From assembly GCF_900142705.1 (NCBI RefSeq), contig NZ_FRBV01000002.1, positions 372,001 to 436,000 on the forward strand: a stretch of DNA of 64,000 nt. The letters are read 5' to 3'. This document shows, piece after piece, positions 7,904 to 15,030 of this stretch. Both the position numbers and the translations under genes were made by a program. The DNA comes from Nitrosospira sp. Nsp11 (GTDB lineage Bacteria; Pseudomonadota; Gammaproteobacteria; Burkholderiales; Nitrosomonadaceae). The stretch's first letter is position 1. Each line of letters begins with the position of its first letter. The notes beneath the pieces were generated by a model that saw nothing but the letters and a program-made list of their open reading frames with translations, made no database searches and was not told the origin of the DNA.

Positions 7904-8299
7904 ATGGCTTTAGGATATAACGCAACACTCAGAAATACGATGCTGAACGCTATCACCACGGCGGCAGGGGCAAGTGCATTGCTTCGCATATACAGCGGCT
8001 CCAGACCGGCAACAGGCGGCACAGCAACGACGCTGCTTGCACAGTTGACATGCAACGCCACATTCGCGCCTGCGGCCTCTGGCGGTGTCCTGACTCTCAA
8101 TGCAATCGCCGACGACTCAAGCGCGGATGCTACCGGGACGGCATCATGGTTTCGCATCGTGAAATCCGACGGGACGACTCATGTGCTTGATGGAAACGTT
8201 GGCACAAGCGGTTCCGATTTGAATCTGACCACGACAAGCATTGTTGCGGCGCAGCCGGTAAGTGTGACCAGTTTCACGATCAGCGAAGGCAATCCGTAA
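7904..8299 (+). CDS. Phage structural protein, small beta-rich (131 aa)
   Basis: ATG 7904 is best placed from GGAG (7892-7895); ATG 7898 is too close. The sequence MALGYNATLRNTMLNAITTAAGASALLRIYSGSRPATGG is typical of a family found between tail and fibre genes in many phages. It is rich in Thr, Ala and Ser and predicted mostly beta. It is likely a virion decoration or fibre-associated protein; exact role unknown. Confidence 0.55.
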   Translation: MALGYNATLRNTMLNAITTAAGASALLRIYSGSRPATGGTATTLLAQLTCNATFAPAASGGVLTLNAIADDSSADATGTASWFRIVKSDGTTHVLDGNVGTSGSDLNLTTTSIVAAQPVSVTSFTISEGNP

Positions 8300-8739
8300 T
8301 GGCAAACGTACTGAACCGCACAACCAATGAGTTTCGGCGCAGCGTTCATGAGCCGAATTACCCAGCAGGGGAGTGGATCATCAATCCTAATTTGGCGGCA
8401 GTTGAAGGCTTTGAGTCCAAATACTGGATCATTACCGGCGATACCGTGACTCTCATGGATCAAGCTGCGCGAAACGCTGTTGATTTGGCTGAGCTAGAAA
8501 CGCAGCGCGACGCCATCGCTAGTATGTTCACGAACCCAGAGGATGTGCTTCGGGCGTTCATGCGGGTAGTGCTGAATGAGTTTAACGCTCATGCAGACTT
8601 CCAAAACCAGATTCTGAATGGGATACGCACCGCCACGTCGCTTGCTGATTTAAAGGCTAAAGCCACAGCCAAACAGGATTATCCTGACCGGACTGTTGAC
8701 GATCTTATCACTGCTATCCGTAATAACTTAGGAAGTTAA
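8299..8739 (+). CDS. Phage protein, tail module (146 aa)
   Basis: It overlaps the previous TAA by one base (taATGg). The first third is beta-like (YWIITGDTVTLMD), and the rest is a helical region (LAELETQRDAIASMF, VLRAFMRVVLNEFNAHADFQNQI). It may be a fibre chaperone or small tail component; function is not recognised. Confidence 0.5.
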   Translation: MANVLNRTTNEFRRSVHEPNYPAGEWIINPNLAAVEGFESKYWIITGDTVTLMDQAARNAVDLAELETQRDAIASMFTNPEDVLRAFMRVVLNEFNAHADFQNQILNGIRTATSLADLKAKATAKQDYPDRTVDDLITAIRNNLGS

Positions 8740-8741
8740 AA

Positions 8742-9224
8742 ATGGCGACCTCAGAAATTATCCTCCCGATTTTAAGTGGAGTAAAGGATGCGTCATTTCC
8801 GCCTGGTCTGTTGTGGATCGGCAACGTTCCATACCTCACCCTTGATGGAACGGATGATGAAATCATTACTTTCTCTTTCCGCATGCCAGATAATTTCGCT
8901 TCTGGCCTTACGGTAAAATGGCAGTATTCAATGGTTTCCGCAACAACGGGAGTCGTTGCAATCCGGACTCAGTTTGCGGCCTCTTCTGTTGGGGATAATA
9001 TAGTTTCAAGAACGGCTGCTGCCATCGAGAAATCGGCGGACAACACCGTTCCAGGAACAGCAGGAGTTCTTAAAGAAATATCCTACTCGCCCGCTGTTCT
9101 TGATTCGCTTGCAGGTGGCGATCAAATTGCTATTCGCATTGGTCGCGAGAATGGAACTACCGGAACAAACGCAACAGGCGACATGGCGGTCTGGGCAATC
9201 TCGCTCACCTACACGACAACTTAA
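8742..9224 (+). CDS. Phage structural protein, jelly-roll-like (160 aa)
   Basis: It begins two bases after the previous stop. The protein is almost wholly beta-strand-like with alternating polar and hydrophobic residues (DEIITFSFRMPDNFASGLTVKWQYS) and ends in MAVWAISLTYTTT. It resembles small fibre-head or decoration proteins encoded beside fibres. No motif allows a sharper call. Confidence 0.5.
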   Translation: MATSEIILPILSGVKDASFPPGLLWIGNVPYLTLDGTDDEIITFSFRMPDNFASGLTVKWQYSMVSATTGVVAIRTQFAASSVGDNIVSRTAAAIEKSADNTVPGTAGVLKEISYSPAVLDSLAGGDQIAIRIGRENGTTGTNATGDMAVWAISLTYTTT

Positions 9225-10808
9225 ATGGCAATAGATCTCGGATCGAGTAATACAACTCGATACCACTCATTAGCGGATCACGCCGATTTCTCGCTCCCGA
9301 ATGCCGATTGGACTTGGTTAGCGCTGGTATATCCAGAAAGTACGGCTGATATAAAATACCTAATTTCCACAGGACTGTACGGAAATCCAGCGAGCTTCAA
9401 TCTATTTGTCTACAACACTGCCGCAGGTAAGGGGGCTGGGCTAAAGGTTGAAAGTGGGTATCCAGAACTAGCCACGACAACCCCGGTTGCGCATGACAAA
9501 TGGAATTGGCTGTATGCCACCAGGCGGTCTGGGCAAATGTATGTGGGGCAGATTGGCTTGGGGGATTCGTCCGCGATAGAGTCCACTGGAACGGCGAACT
9601 TCGGCTCTTCTGATTCGTCTGTTGGCCCCTATATCGGCTCGCGTTCTGATTTAACAGCAAATCGGATGTGGAAAGGTCGCTGGGGGCAGGTATCATTTAT
9701 CTCAGGGTCGGGACTAACGGCAGCGCAAGCTGTTGAACTTGCCAACGGGGCGCCCATTCTCGGAATGCATTTCGCGCCGAATATCAAGTTCTTGCTCCAC
9801 GGTAGAACGGCGAGTGCGACGGCGATAATAGACATCGTAGGCGGCAAAACTGCGACCCGCTTTGGCACAACCTACGGCACAAACGAAGAAGATACGCAGA
9901 CTCCGTATATCTGGGCCCCGCAATACATAAGAAGTATCGCAAGCGCAGGCGCGGCGGTAACTGGCACGGTAGCCTATACCAACGTTAACGACACATCTTC
10001 AGCATCAGGCACAACGACTATCACCGGATCCGTCGCAGCAACCAACGCTAACGATACATCGGCGGCATACGGCACGACCACAGTTACCGGCAGTTCGGCC
10101 ACCACAAACGCAAACGACACCGTATCCGCCACAGGCTCACCGGTTATCGTCGGAACGTCTGCCACGACCAATGCCAATGACGCCTGCTCGGCAAGCGGCG
10201 TAGTTGGCTCAGCCGTAACTGGCTCAGTCGCCTACACCAACATTGATGATACAGCGTCGGCTTCAGGCACGACAACTGTAACGGGATCGGTAGCCGCATC
10301 GAACGCAAACGATACCAGCAGCGCGAGCGGCACAACGACCGTCGTTGGCTTTTCCGCTACCACAAATGCAGATGATATTTGCGCCGCAACTGGCACGGTA
10401 GAAGCGACCGCAATTGTTGGTACGGTAGCCTACGTCAACATTGACGACATAGCGAATGCCAGTGGCACGACAACTGTCGTCGGTTCGTCCTTCACAACCA
10501 ACACCAATGACGCGGTATCCGCATACGGGCTTGTCAACAACGGCACGATAGTCGAAGCCGCCCTAACCACCGGCATCACCTCAACCGACAAGATAAAAAA
10601 ACCCGGCATCCCGGTAGACGCACCGGCCTGGCTCAAAACCTTCCTTGAAACCATCGCTGGCCGCCGCGGAAACAAGATTACGCCACCTGCATTTCAAGAT
10701 TTACAGTTCTCTGCAACGCCCACGAAAGCCGAATGCGAGGCGCTTTATCAGTACGTCAACCAAGTCCGGACTTCGGTTCAGGACATTCTAACGAGGCTGG
10801 ATAGCTAA
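9225..10808 (+). CDS. Tail fibre with LamG-like head and nine tandem repeats (527 aa)
   Basis: Residues 1-240 look like a concanavalin/LamG-type beta-sandwich (FSLPNADWTWLALVYPES, WNWLYATRRSGQMYVGQIG). Residues about 245-443 consist of nine degenerate 20-24-residue repeats of the pattern VTGSVAATNANDTSSASGTT. The C-terminal 80 residues are a globular helical cap. The repeat block may form a beta-solenoid or stalk. It abuts the previous gene directly and overlaps the next one by one base. It is a likely receptor-binding fibre. Confidence 0.6.
   Translation: MAIDLGSSNTTRYHSLADHADFSLPNADWTWLALVYPESTADIKYLISTGLYGNPASFNLFVYNTAAGKGAGLKVESGYPELATTTPVAHDKWNWLYATRRSGQMYVGQIGLGDSSAIESTGTANFGSSDSSVGPYIGSRSDLTANRMWKGRWGQVSFISGSGLTAAQAVELANGAPILGMHFAPNIKFLLHGRTASATAIIDIVGGKTATRFGTTYGTNEEDTQTPYIWAPQYIRSIASAGAAVTGTVAYTNVNDTSSASGTTTITGSVAATNANDTSAAYGTTTVTGSSATTNANDTVSATGSPVIVGTSATTNANDACSASGVVGSAVTGSVAYTNIDDTASASGTTTVTGSVAASNANDTSSASGTTTVVGFSATTNADDICAATGTVEATAIVGTVAYVNIDDIANASGTTTVVGSSFTTNTNDAVSAYGLVNNGTIVEAALTTGITSTDKIKKPGIPVDAPAWLKTFLETIAGRRGNKITPPAFQDLQFSATPTKAECEALYQYVNQVRTSVQDILTRLDS
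9957..10551 (+). repeat. Tandem degenerate ~60-72 bp coding repeats in the fibre gene
   Basis: Nine in-frame units share the core coding for (V/I)(T/V)G(S/T)xAxTNANDTxSASGTT. Bases differ between copies more than residues do, so the repeats are old or were diversified by recombination. Confidence 0.7.
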
Positions 10809-11401
10809 TGGATCTTGTGTCACTTTTAAAAGCTCATGTTGGGCAGACTCTCACGCCTGAGTTGGCCGCTGATATTTGCATGGTTGCAAACCAGATTCCT
10901 TCCCTTATTCCCTTCGATGTTATCGAGCGGATCAAGCCTGCCGAGTACCGGGAATTCACCTTTGCCGTAGAGCGGATCGAGGATATTGCGGATGAGATCA
11001 AGCCTTTGCATAAATGTCATTGGGATGAGACTGAAGCGCACCGGCATGGGCTACCTTTCAACCCGGATTATGAAACCTTTTTTAGGTATGAACGCGCTGG
11101 GCGCTACATTCTTTTCACGCTGAGAAAGGATGGGGAATTGCTGGGCGACTGCGCCATGTATCTGGATAAGAGCGCACATACCCAAACTCTCATCGCTACT
11201 GAGGACACGCTGTATTTGTTGCCCGAAGCCCGCCGAGGTAGGGCGGCAATCAAGTTTGTTGCTTACGTGGAAAGCGCTTTGAAACAGTTGGGAGCACGTG
11301 AAATCAATATTACCGTCAAGACCGTGAATACAGCGGGCCGGTTCTTTCAAGCGCTTGGGTATTCACACGTGGAAAACGGATTGATGAAAGTGCTGGATTA
11401 A
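10808..11401 (+). CDS. GNAT-like acetyltransferase domain protein (197 aa)
   Basis: The ATG overlaps the fibre's TAA. After a helical N-terminus (1-80), the sequence shows a GNAT layout: FTLRKDGELLGDCAMYL, then LYLLPEARRGRAAIKFVAYVESALKQLG as the acetyl-CoA-binding loop and helix, then INITVKTVNTAGRFFQALGYSH. Such GNATs are common at the end of podovirus tail modules. The substrate is unknown; it may modify a virion or host protein. A terminator follows. Confidence 0.65.
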   Translation: MDLVSLLKAHVGQTLTPELAADICMVANQIPSLIPFDVIERIKPAEYREFTFAVERIEDIADEIKPLHKCHWDETEAHRHGLPFNPDYETFFRYERAGRYILFTLRKDGELLGDCAMYLDKSAHTQTLIATEDTLYLLPEARRGRAAIKFVAYVESALKQLGAREINITVKTVNTAGRFFQALGYSHVENGLMKVLD

Positions 11402-11425
11402 ACGTACCGAGTCTGAAAGCACGAG

Positions 11426-11450
11426 GCCGCTCAATGAAGCGGCTTTTTTT
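11426..11450 (+). terminator. Intrinsic terminator (GCCGC/GCGGC type)
   Basis: GCCGCT 11426-11431 pairs with AGCGGC 11438-11443, followed by T7. It ends the tail operon ahead of the C4/antirepressor unit. Confidence 0.85.
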
Positions 11451-11464
11451 ATTTCCGAAAATCA

Positions 11465-11493
11465 TTGACATAAGGAATGCAAATATGTATTGT
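11465..11493 (+). promoter_or_regulatory. Candidate sigma-70 promoter for the C4/antirepressor transcript
   Basis: A perfect TTGACA (11465-11470) is followed after exactly 17 bases by TATTGT (11488-11493). It lies just after a terminator and upstream of the C4-like RNA, which is where C4 transcripts start in P1-type immunity regions. Confidence 0.6.
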
Positions 11494-11550
11494 TCACTTG
11501 CCGCTGAACATTCAGCGGTCGAGATTGACGTCTCGGAAACAGGGCGGGCG

Positions 11551-11572
11551 ACCGCTGGAAAGCGGTTTTTTT
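11551..11572 (+). terminator. Intrinsic terminator or attenuator upstream of the C4 RNA
   Basis: ACCGCT 11551-11556 pairs with AGCGGT 11561-11566 around GGAA, followed by T6-T7. It lies between the candidate promoter at 11465 and the C4-like RNA, so it may end a short leader transcript. Confidence 0.65.
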
Positions 11573-11596
11573 ACGCCTGTAGCATGGCTACCCCTT

Positions 11597-11680
11597 TATG
11601 GGCGGGTCGTGTGGGGAGCAGAAATGCTCACCGGTTCCCTTGTTCCGGCACGTCAACCCATGCGATTCCGCCCACCCGAT
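11597..11680 (+). ncRNA. C4-like antisense RNA
   Basis: The segment has the features of phage C4 RNA (P1/P7 immunity I). An outer stem is formed by GGGCGGGTCG (11600-11609) and CGATTCCGCCCACC, enclosing hairpin GAGCA-GAAA-TGCTC and hairpin CCGG-TTCCCTTGTT-CCGG. The second loop (CCTTGTT) is complementary to AACAAGG (11713-11719), the ribosome binding site of the 97-residue gene at 11728. ATTCCGC at the 3' side can also pair with GCGGAA about 20 bases upstream of that site. It would silence the antirepressor operon in the lysogen. The family is recognised from memory and pairing was checked by eye. Confidence 0.75.
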
Positions 11681-11727
11681 TGACGTCGGGAGCGGAAAAC
11701 TCAAACCGCTTAACAAGGAGTTTCACC

Positions 11728-12021
11728 ATGTCCAAATCCAAAGGCGCAACCGCGCCAGCCGTAAAACCTGCCCTGAAACTCGCCACACCTAGTTTAAAAC
11801 TAGCCTCCACACTAGCGCCCAAATCGGATTATGTCGATTCGATGCGAGAGCTGCTGCGCCGAGCTGAGCGCGGAGAGAATATTGGCCTCGCTTATGTCGA
11901 AATAAACAGCAACAAGACGTTTAGTACAGAGGCTATAGGAATAGCGGGAAAATCCACGTTGTCCTGTTTGGGCATGATTGAAACGCTTAAGGCCAAATTA
12001 CTGAAAAAGGTGCTGGCATGA
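11728..12021 (+). CDS. First gene of the C4-controlled operon (97 aa)
   Basis: ATG 11728 follows AAGGAG at 11716-11721, the site targeted by the C4 loop. The protein has a Lys/Ala/Pro-rich N-terminus (MSKSKGATAPAVKPALKL), then a helical part with DSMRELLRRAERGENIGLAYVEI. It resembles the short proteins translated ahead of antirepressors (icd/ash-type position), and its stop overlaps the antirepressor start (ATGA), so translation of the two is coupled. Function otherwise unknown. Confidence 0.6.
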   Translation: MSKSKGATAPAVKPALKLATPSLKLASTLAPKSDYVDSMRELLRRAERGENIGLAYVEINSNKTFSTEAIGIAGKSTLSCLGMIETLKAKLLKKVLA

Positions 12022-12782
12022 ACGAACTCATTAAAGTTGAAGGACGTTCCGACGTCACAATGTCCAGTCTTGAGCTTGTGGAATTCATCAACGGCCAGCG
12101 TAAGCCGGAAGAAGCTGAATTGCGGCATGCGGATTTCTTGGTGAAGGTTCCTAAAGTCCTTGGAAAAGATGAACGAAATTTTTCGTCCATCTATTTTGAC
12201 AGCCTGAATCGTGAGAAGCCCTGCTATCGCTTCCTTAAGCGCGAGGCTTGCCTGATGGCCATGTCCTACAGCTACGACTTACAGGCCAAAGTATTCGACC
12301 GGATGACTGAGCTTGAGCAGAAAACCGCGAATGCGCCATCGCTGCCAGACTTCACTAAGCCCGCAGTAGCTGCAAGAGCCTGGGCGGAGCAGTACGAAGC
12401 CCGAGAAGTTGCCGTGGCTCAATTGGAAGCCGCCAAGCCCGCCCTCGATTTTGTAGAACGATACGTTGACGCAAGAACAAGCCAGTGCATTACAGACGTT
12501 GCCAAGATCATCGGATGGAGGCCTCGTGCATTTACGAAGCAGCTTGAGCAGGATGGCGTGATCTTCATGCGCGGGGTCTGGCTACCGTACCAAGAGCACA
12601 TTAATGCCGGCAGGTTTGAAGTAAAGACCGGGGAAAATGACGGCTTCGGATTCCGCCAGACGAGGGTAACGCCAAAAGGCATCACCTGGCTCGCGGAGAA
12701 ATACGGGAAAGATGAAATGCCAGAGGTCAGCGGCGCCGCTCTAAAGAAGCCAAGATCAACGAGCGCATCGAAACACAACTAA
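12018..12782 (+). CDS. Phage antirepressor with Rha and KilAC domains (254 aa)
   Basis: Residues 1-100 match the Rha regulatory family (MSSLELVEFI..GQRKPEEAELRHADFL, YFDSLNREKPCYRFLKREACLMAMSY). Residues about 125-245 match the phage antirepressor C-terminal (KilAC) domain (ITDVAKIIGWRPRAFTKQL, GFGFRQTRVTPKGITWLAEKYG), a winged-helix DNA-binding unit. Such proteins counteract the lysogenic repressor. Control by the C4 RNA through the coupled upstream gene fits this. The start overlaps the previous stop as ATGA. Confidence 0.8.
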   Translation: MNELIKVEGRSDVTMSSLELVEFINGQRKPEEAELRHADFLVKVPKVLGKDERNFSSIYFDSLNREKPCYRFLKREACLMAMSYSYDLQAKVFDRMTELEQKTANAPSLPDFTKPAVAARAWAEQYEAREVAVAQLEAAKPALDFVERYVDARTSQCITDVAKIIGWRPRAFTKQLEQDGVIFMRGVWLPYQEHINAGRFEVKTGENDGFGFRQTRVTPKGITWLAEKYGKDEMPEVSGAALKKPRSTSASKHN

Positions 12783-12798
12783 GGTTTAAGTTGCCTCC

Positions 12799-12832
12799 CT
12801 GTTGGGTCTGATAGAATACACAGACTCAACAG
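12799..12832. repeat. 12-bp inverted repeat after the antirepressor gene
   Basis: CTGTTGGGTCTG (12799-12810) and CAGACTCAACAG (12821-12832) pair with one mismatch across a 10-base loop. It sits between the antirepressor stop and the next start, with no T run, so it could be a weak terminator, an mRNA stabiliser or an operator. Confidence 0.5.
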
Positions 12833-12845
12833 CGGGGGCTTTGCT

Positions 12846-13370
12846 ATGCGGCGCTTATTGGTTTGTGTGGGGGCGCTAAGTGTGTTCTTGCTTACGGGGT
12901 TTAATTTGTGGGGGCCTAGTTCCTTTGAGGAATGTCGCGATCAGGCTGCCAGAGAAGCAAAAACAGAAGCAGGAATGGGCATTCTTATAAGAAGCTGCCG
13001 CAAGCAATTTCCTAAGTTATCTGAACTTAAGGGTGAATGGGCGCGATTTGCGAGAGTTGCCAAAAATTATAGATATGATCGCTCCATTCCTGCGGCACGC
13101 TCAGAGCCAACTAACCGAACAGGAAAAGACTACGGAGAGTTCTTTGCGGATAAATATGGTGGCAAGAGTGGGAGTTCGCTTGGTGACTACATAGAAGATA
13201 TGTTTCCGTCGCACCAAACGGCTGAAGGTAGGGCCGAACTTCTTGCGTCAAAAAAATTCATGAATTGGTTTATCGGCCAACCGGATTATCTTAAAGCATT
13301 GGTTGTTTCGCCTATGCTTCAGGCGAACGAAGATAAGATATTTGAGGCTTATGGAGCCACGATATATTGA
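12846..13370 (+). CDS. Secreted or membrane-anchored accessory protein (174 aa)
   Basis: ATG 12846 follows CGGGGG. Residues 1-21 form an export signal or anchor (RRLLVCVGALSVFLLTGF). A two-cysteine helix follows (EECRDQAAREAKTEAGMGIL..SCRKQFP). Around 97-106 there is GEFFADKYGG, a motif shared with the N-terminus of the giant protein at 16809. It is likely a virion-linked or lysogenic-conversion protein. Function unknown. Confidence 0.55.
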   Translation: MRRLLVCVGALSVFLLTGFNLWGPSSFEECRDQAAREAKTEAGMGILIRSCRKQFPKLSELKGEWARFARVAKNYRYDRSIPAARSEPTNRTGKDYGEFFADKYGGKSGSSLGDYIEDMFPSHQTAEGRAELLASKKFMNWFIGQPDYLKALVVSPMLQANEDKIFEAYGATIY

Positions 13371-13438
13371 GTGAAAGAGCCCCAGTCAGCAGGAGTGGAC
13401 GTACTTCAGTCCAATGGAGTTGGATTGCAGAGAAACCT

Positions 13439-13444
13439 TATAAT
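13439..13444 (+). promoter_or_regulatory. Candidate -10 box (TATAAT) before the Gln-rich exported protein
   Basis: A perfect TATAAT lies 39 bases before the start of the next gene in a 112-base gap. No good -35 hexamer is seen at 17 bases, so this is tentative. Confidence 0.3.
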
Positions 13445-13482
13445 TCCTGTCCTGCGCAGAATTTAACCAAAGGAGGAGAAGA

Positions 13483-13761
13483 ATGGGAAATATCATTGCA
13501 ATCGCCGCGGTGGCTGTAGCGCTCGCGCTACCTGTTGCATCAAGCGCGCAATCTTATGGGAATAACTACGGGTTTGATCCGAGCATTCAGCGGCGAACAC
13601 AAGAGATGCAGCAGCAGCAAATGCAGCAAATGGAAGCGCAGCGCATGCATCAAGATCGAATGATGCAGCAACAGCAAATGCAGCAATCCATAGATCAAAC
13701 GCGCCAGCAGCAACATTGGGACAGCATGAATAACAACGTTTCAAGGCCGTACCGATACTGA
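13483..13761 (+). CDS. Exported Gln/Met-rich low-complexity protein (92 aa)
   Basis: The gene has a very strong ribosome binding site (AAAGGAGG). Residues 1-22 are a clear signal peptide (IIAIAAVAVALALPVASSAQ). The mature part is dominated by Gln and Met runs (EMQQQQMQQMEAQRMHQD). Such proteins are common beside virion genes but have no known activity. A terminator follows at 13781. Confidence 0.6.
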   Translation: MGNIIAIAAVAVALALPVASSAQSYGNNYGFDPSIQRRTQEMQQQQMQQMEAQRMHQDRMMQQQQMQQSIDQTRQQQHWDSMNNNVSRPYRY

Positions 13762-13780
13762 ACTCGCAAAAAACCACCAA

Positions 13781-13802
13781 GCCGCCACTAGCGGCTTTTT
13801 TT
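13781..13802 (+). terminator. Intrinsic terminator (GCCGC/GCGGC type)
   Basis: GCCGC 13781-13785 pairs with GCGGC 13791-13795 across CACTA, followed by T7. It separates the accessory genes from the internal virion protein operon. Confidence 0.85.
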
Positions 13803-13826
13803 ATGCCTAAAAAAGGAGAAATAGTT

Positions 13827-15017
13827 ATGTGTAGTTCGAAGCCACCGAAGGCCGATCCACTTGTGGGGCAGTCCGCAATGGCAAACGCAGAAATATCGAA
13901 AGAAATGGCGGGAGTTGCGCGGGACACTTTAGCTTGGAATAAAGACCGTGCGGCGCAACAAGATCCATTAATAGAGAAAGTGGTGCAGCAGCAGATCGAC
14001 TCTGCGGACACGAACGCGGCGCGCGCTGAAAGTCAGTGGAATATATACAAAAACCTCTTCGCTCCCATCGAAGAGAAAATGGTGGACGATGCTAACAATT
14101 GGGACTCACCGGAGCGGCAGGAACGCATGGCCAGTCAAGCGGCTGGAGATGTGAGGAAGAGCTACCAAGGTGCGCTCGACTCAAACCAGCGCGGAATGGA
14201 GCGGATGGGGATCAATCCCAATTCTGGCCGATTCCAAGCGATACAAAATGAAACTAACCTTGGTTTGGCAAGGGATGCAGCGGGCGCGATGAACGGCGCA
14301 CGGCGCGCCACTGAACAGCAGGGGGTGGCACTACGTACCGGCGCAGCGCAGTTCGGGAGGAATATGCCAAATACGGGAATTGCTGCGGACTCGCTCGCTC
14401 TGAACGGCGGAAACTCTGCCGTTGGAAATATGGCCGCTGGCGCGAATATAAACAATGCCGGCACCAATGCTGCGGTGAATTGGTTTGGAGGCGCCCAAGC
14501 AGGGAATAATTCAGCGGGCGGATTGATGAATAACCTGTATGGAAATCAACTGAACGCCTGGAGCCAGGACCAGCAGATGAAGGCTCAATCAATGGCGGGA
14601 ATAGGAAGTCTGCTCGGAACCGCCGGCGGTGCGGCGGCCATGATGTTGCGCAAGGGCGGCGTGATCAAAAACAACTCAGCGCACGGCTTGTCCGGGAAAC
14701 CGCTCTCCAGACCAAACGCCTCTTCTGGCGGATTGGGCATGCTGAGGCGCAGTGGGTACGCAGAAGGCGGCATGATCGAGGGGCCGGGTACCGGGACAAG
14801 CGATTCCATTCCGGCAAGTATCGAAGGCGTTCAGCCTATCCGCTTATCGAATGGTGAGGCGGTGCTGAACAAGGAAGCCGTGGGGTTGATCGGAGAAGAT
14901 GCGGTGCATCGACTTAACGCTGGCGGCCTGATGATGCTGGAAAAAAGCAAGGGCAGGGCGGCGGGGCGGGGCGCGGGTGGGTCCAGGGGCGGGCTGTCAA
15001 TGTTGGCTAAACACTAA
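13827..15017 (+). CDS. Internal virion protein (396 aa)
   Basis: ATG 13827 (MCSSKPPKADPLVG) has AAAAGGAG about ten bases upstream; a frame from 13803 begins inside the terminator tail and is less likely. The N-terminal 250 residues are helical and Ala/Asn/Gln-rich. From about 275 there are Gly-rich segments (GGLGMLRRSGYAEGGMIEGP) and the signature GTGTSDSIPASIEGVQPIRLSNGEAVL seen near the C-terminus of many tape-measure or internal virion proteins. It is likely ejected with DNA or forms the inner core. Confidence 0.6.
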   Translation: MCSSKPPKADPLVGQSAMANAEISKEMAGVARDTLAWNKDRAAQQDPLIEKVVQQQIDSADTNAARAESQWNIYKNLFAPIEEKMVDDANNWDSPERQERMASQAAGDVRKSYQGALDSNQRGMERMGINPNSGRFQAIQNETNLGLARDAAGAMNGARRATEQQGVALRTGAAQFGRNMPNTGIAADSLALNGGNSAVGNMAAGANINNAGTNAAVNWFGGAQAGNNSAGGLMNNLYGNQLNAWSQDQQMKAQSMAGIGSLLGTAGGAAAMMLRKGGVIKNNSAHGLSGKPLSRPNASSGGLGMLRRSGYAEGGMIEGPGTGTSDSIPASIEGVQPIRLSNGEAVLNKEAVGLIGEDAVHRLNAGGLMMLEKSKGRAAGRGAGGSRGGLSMLAKH

Positions 15018-15030
15018 AGGGGAATAAACC

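Noticed and set aside
9957-10551. Repeat array that might look like CRISPR
   Set aside because: The repeats are in-frame, degenerate and contiguous without unique spacers; they belong to the fibre protein.
11434-11727. N-terminal extension of the 97-residue gene and other short frames here
   Set aside because: The region holds terminators and the C4-like RNA; the ATG at 11728 has the clear ribosome binding site.
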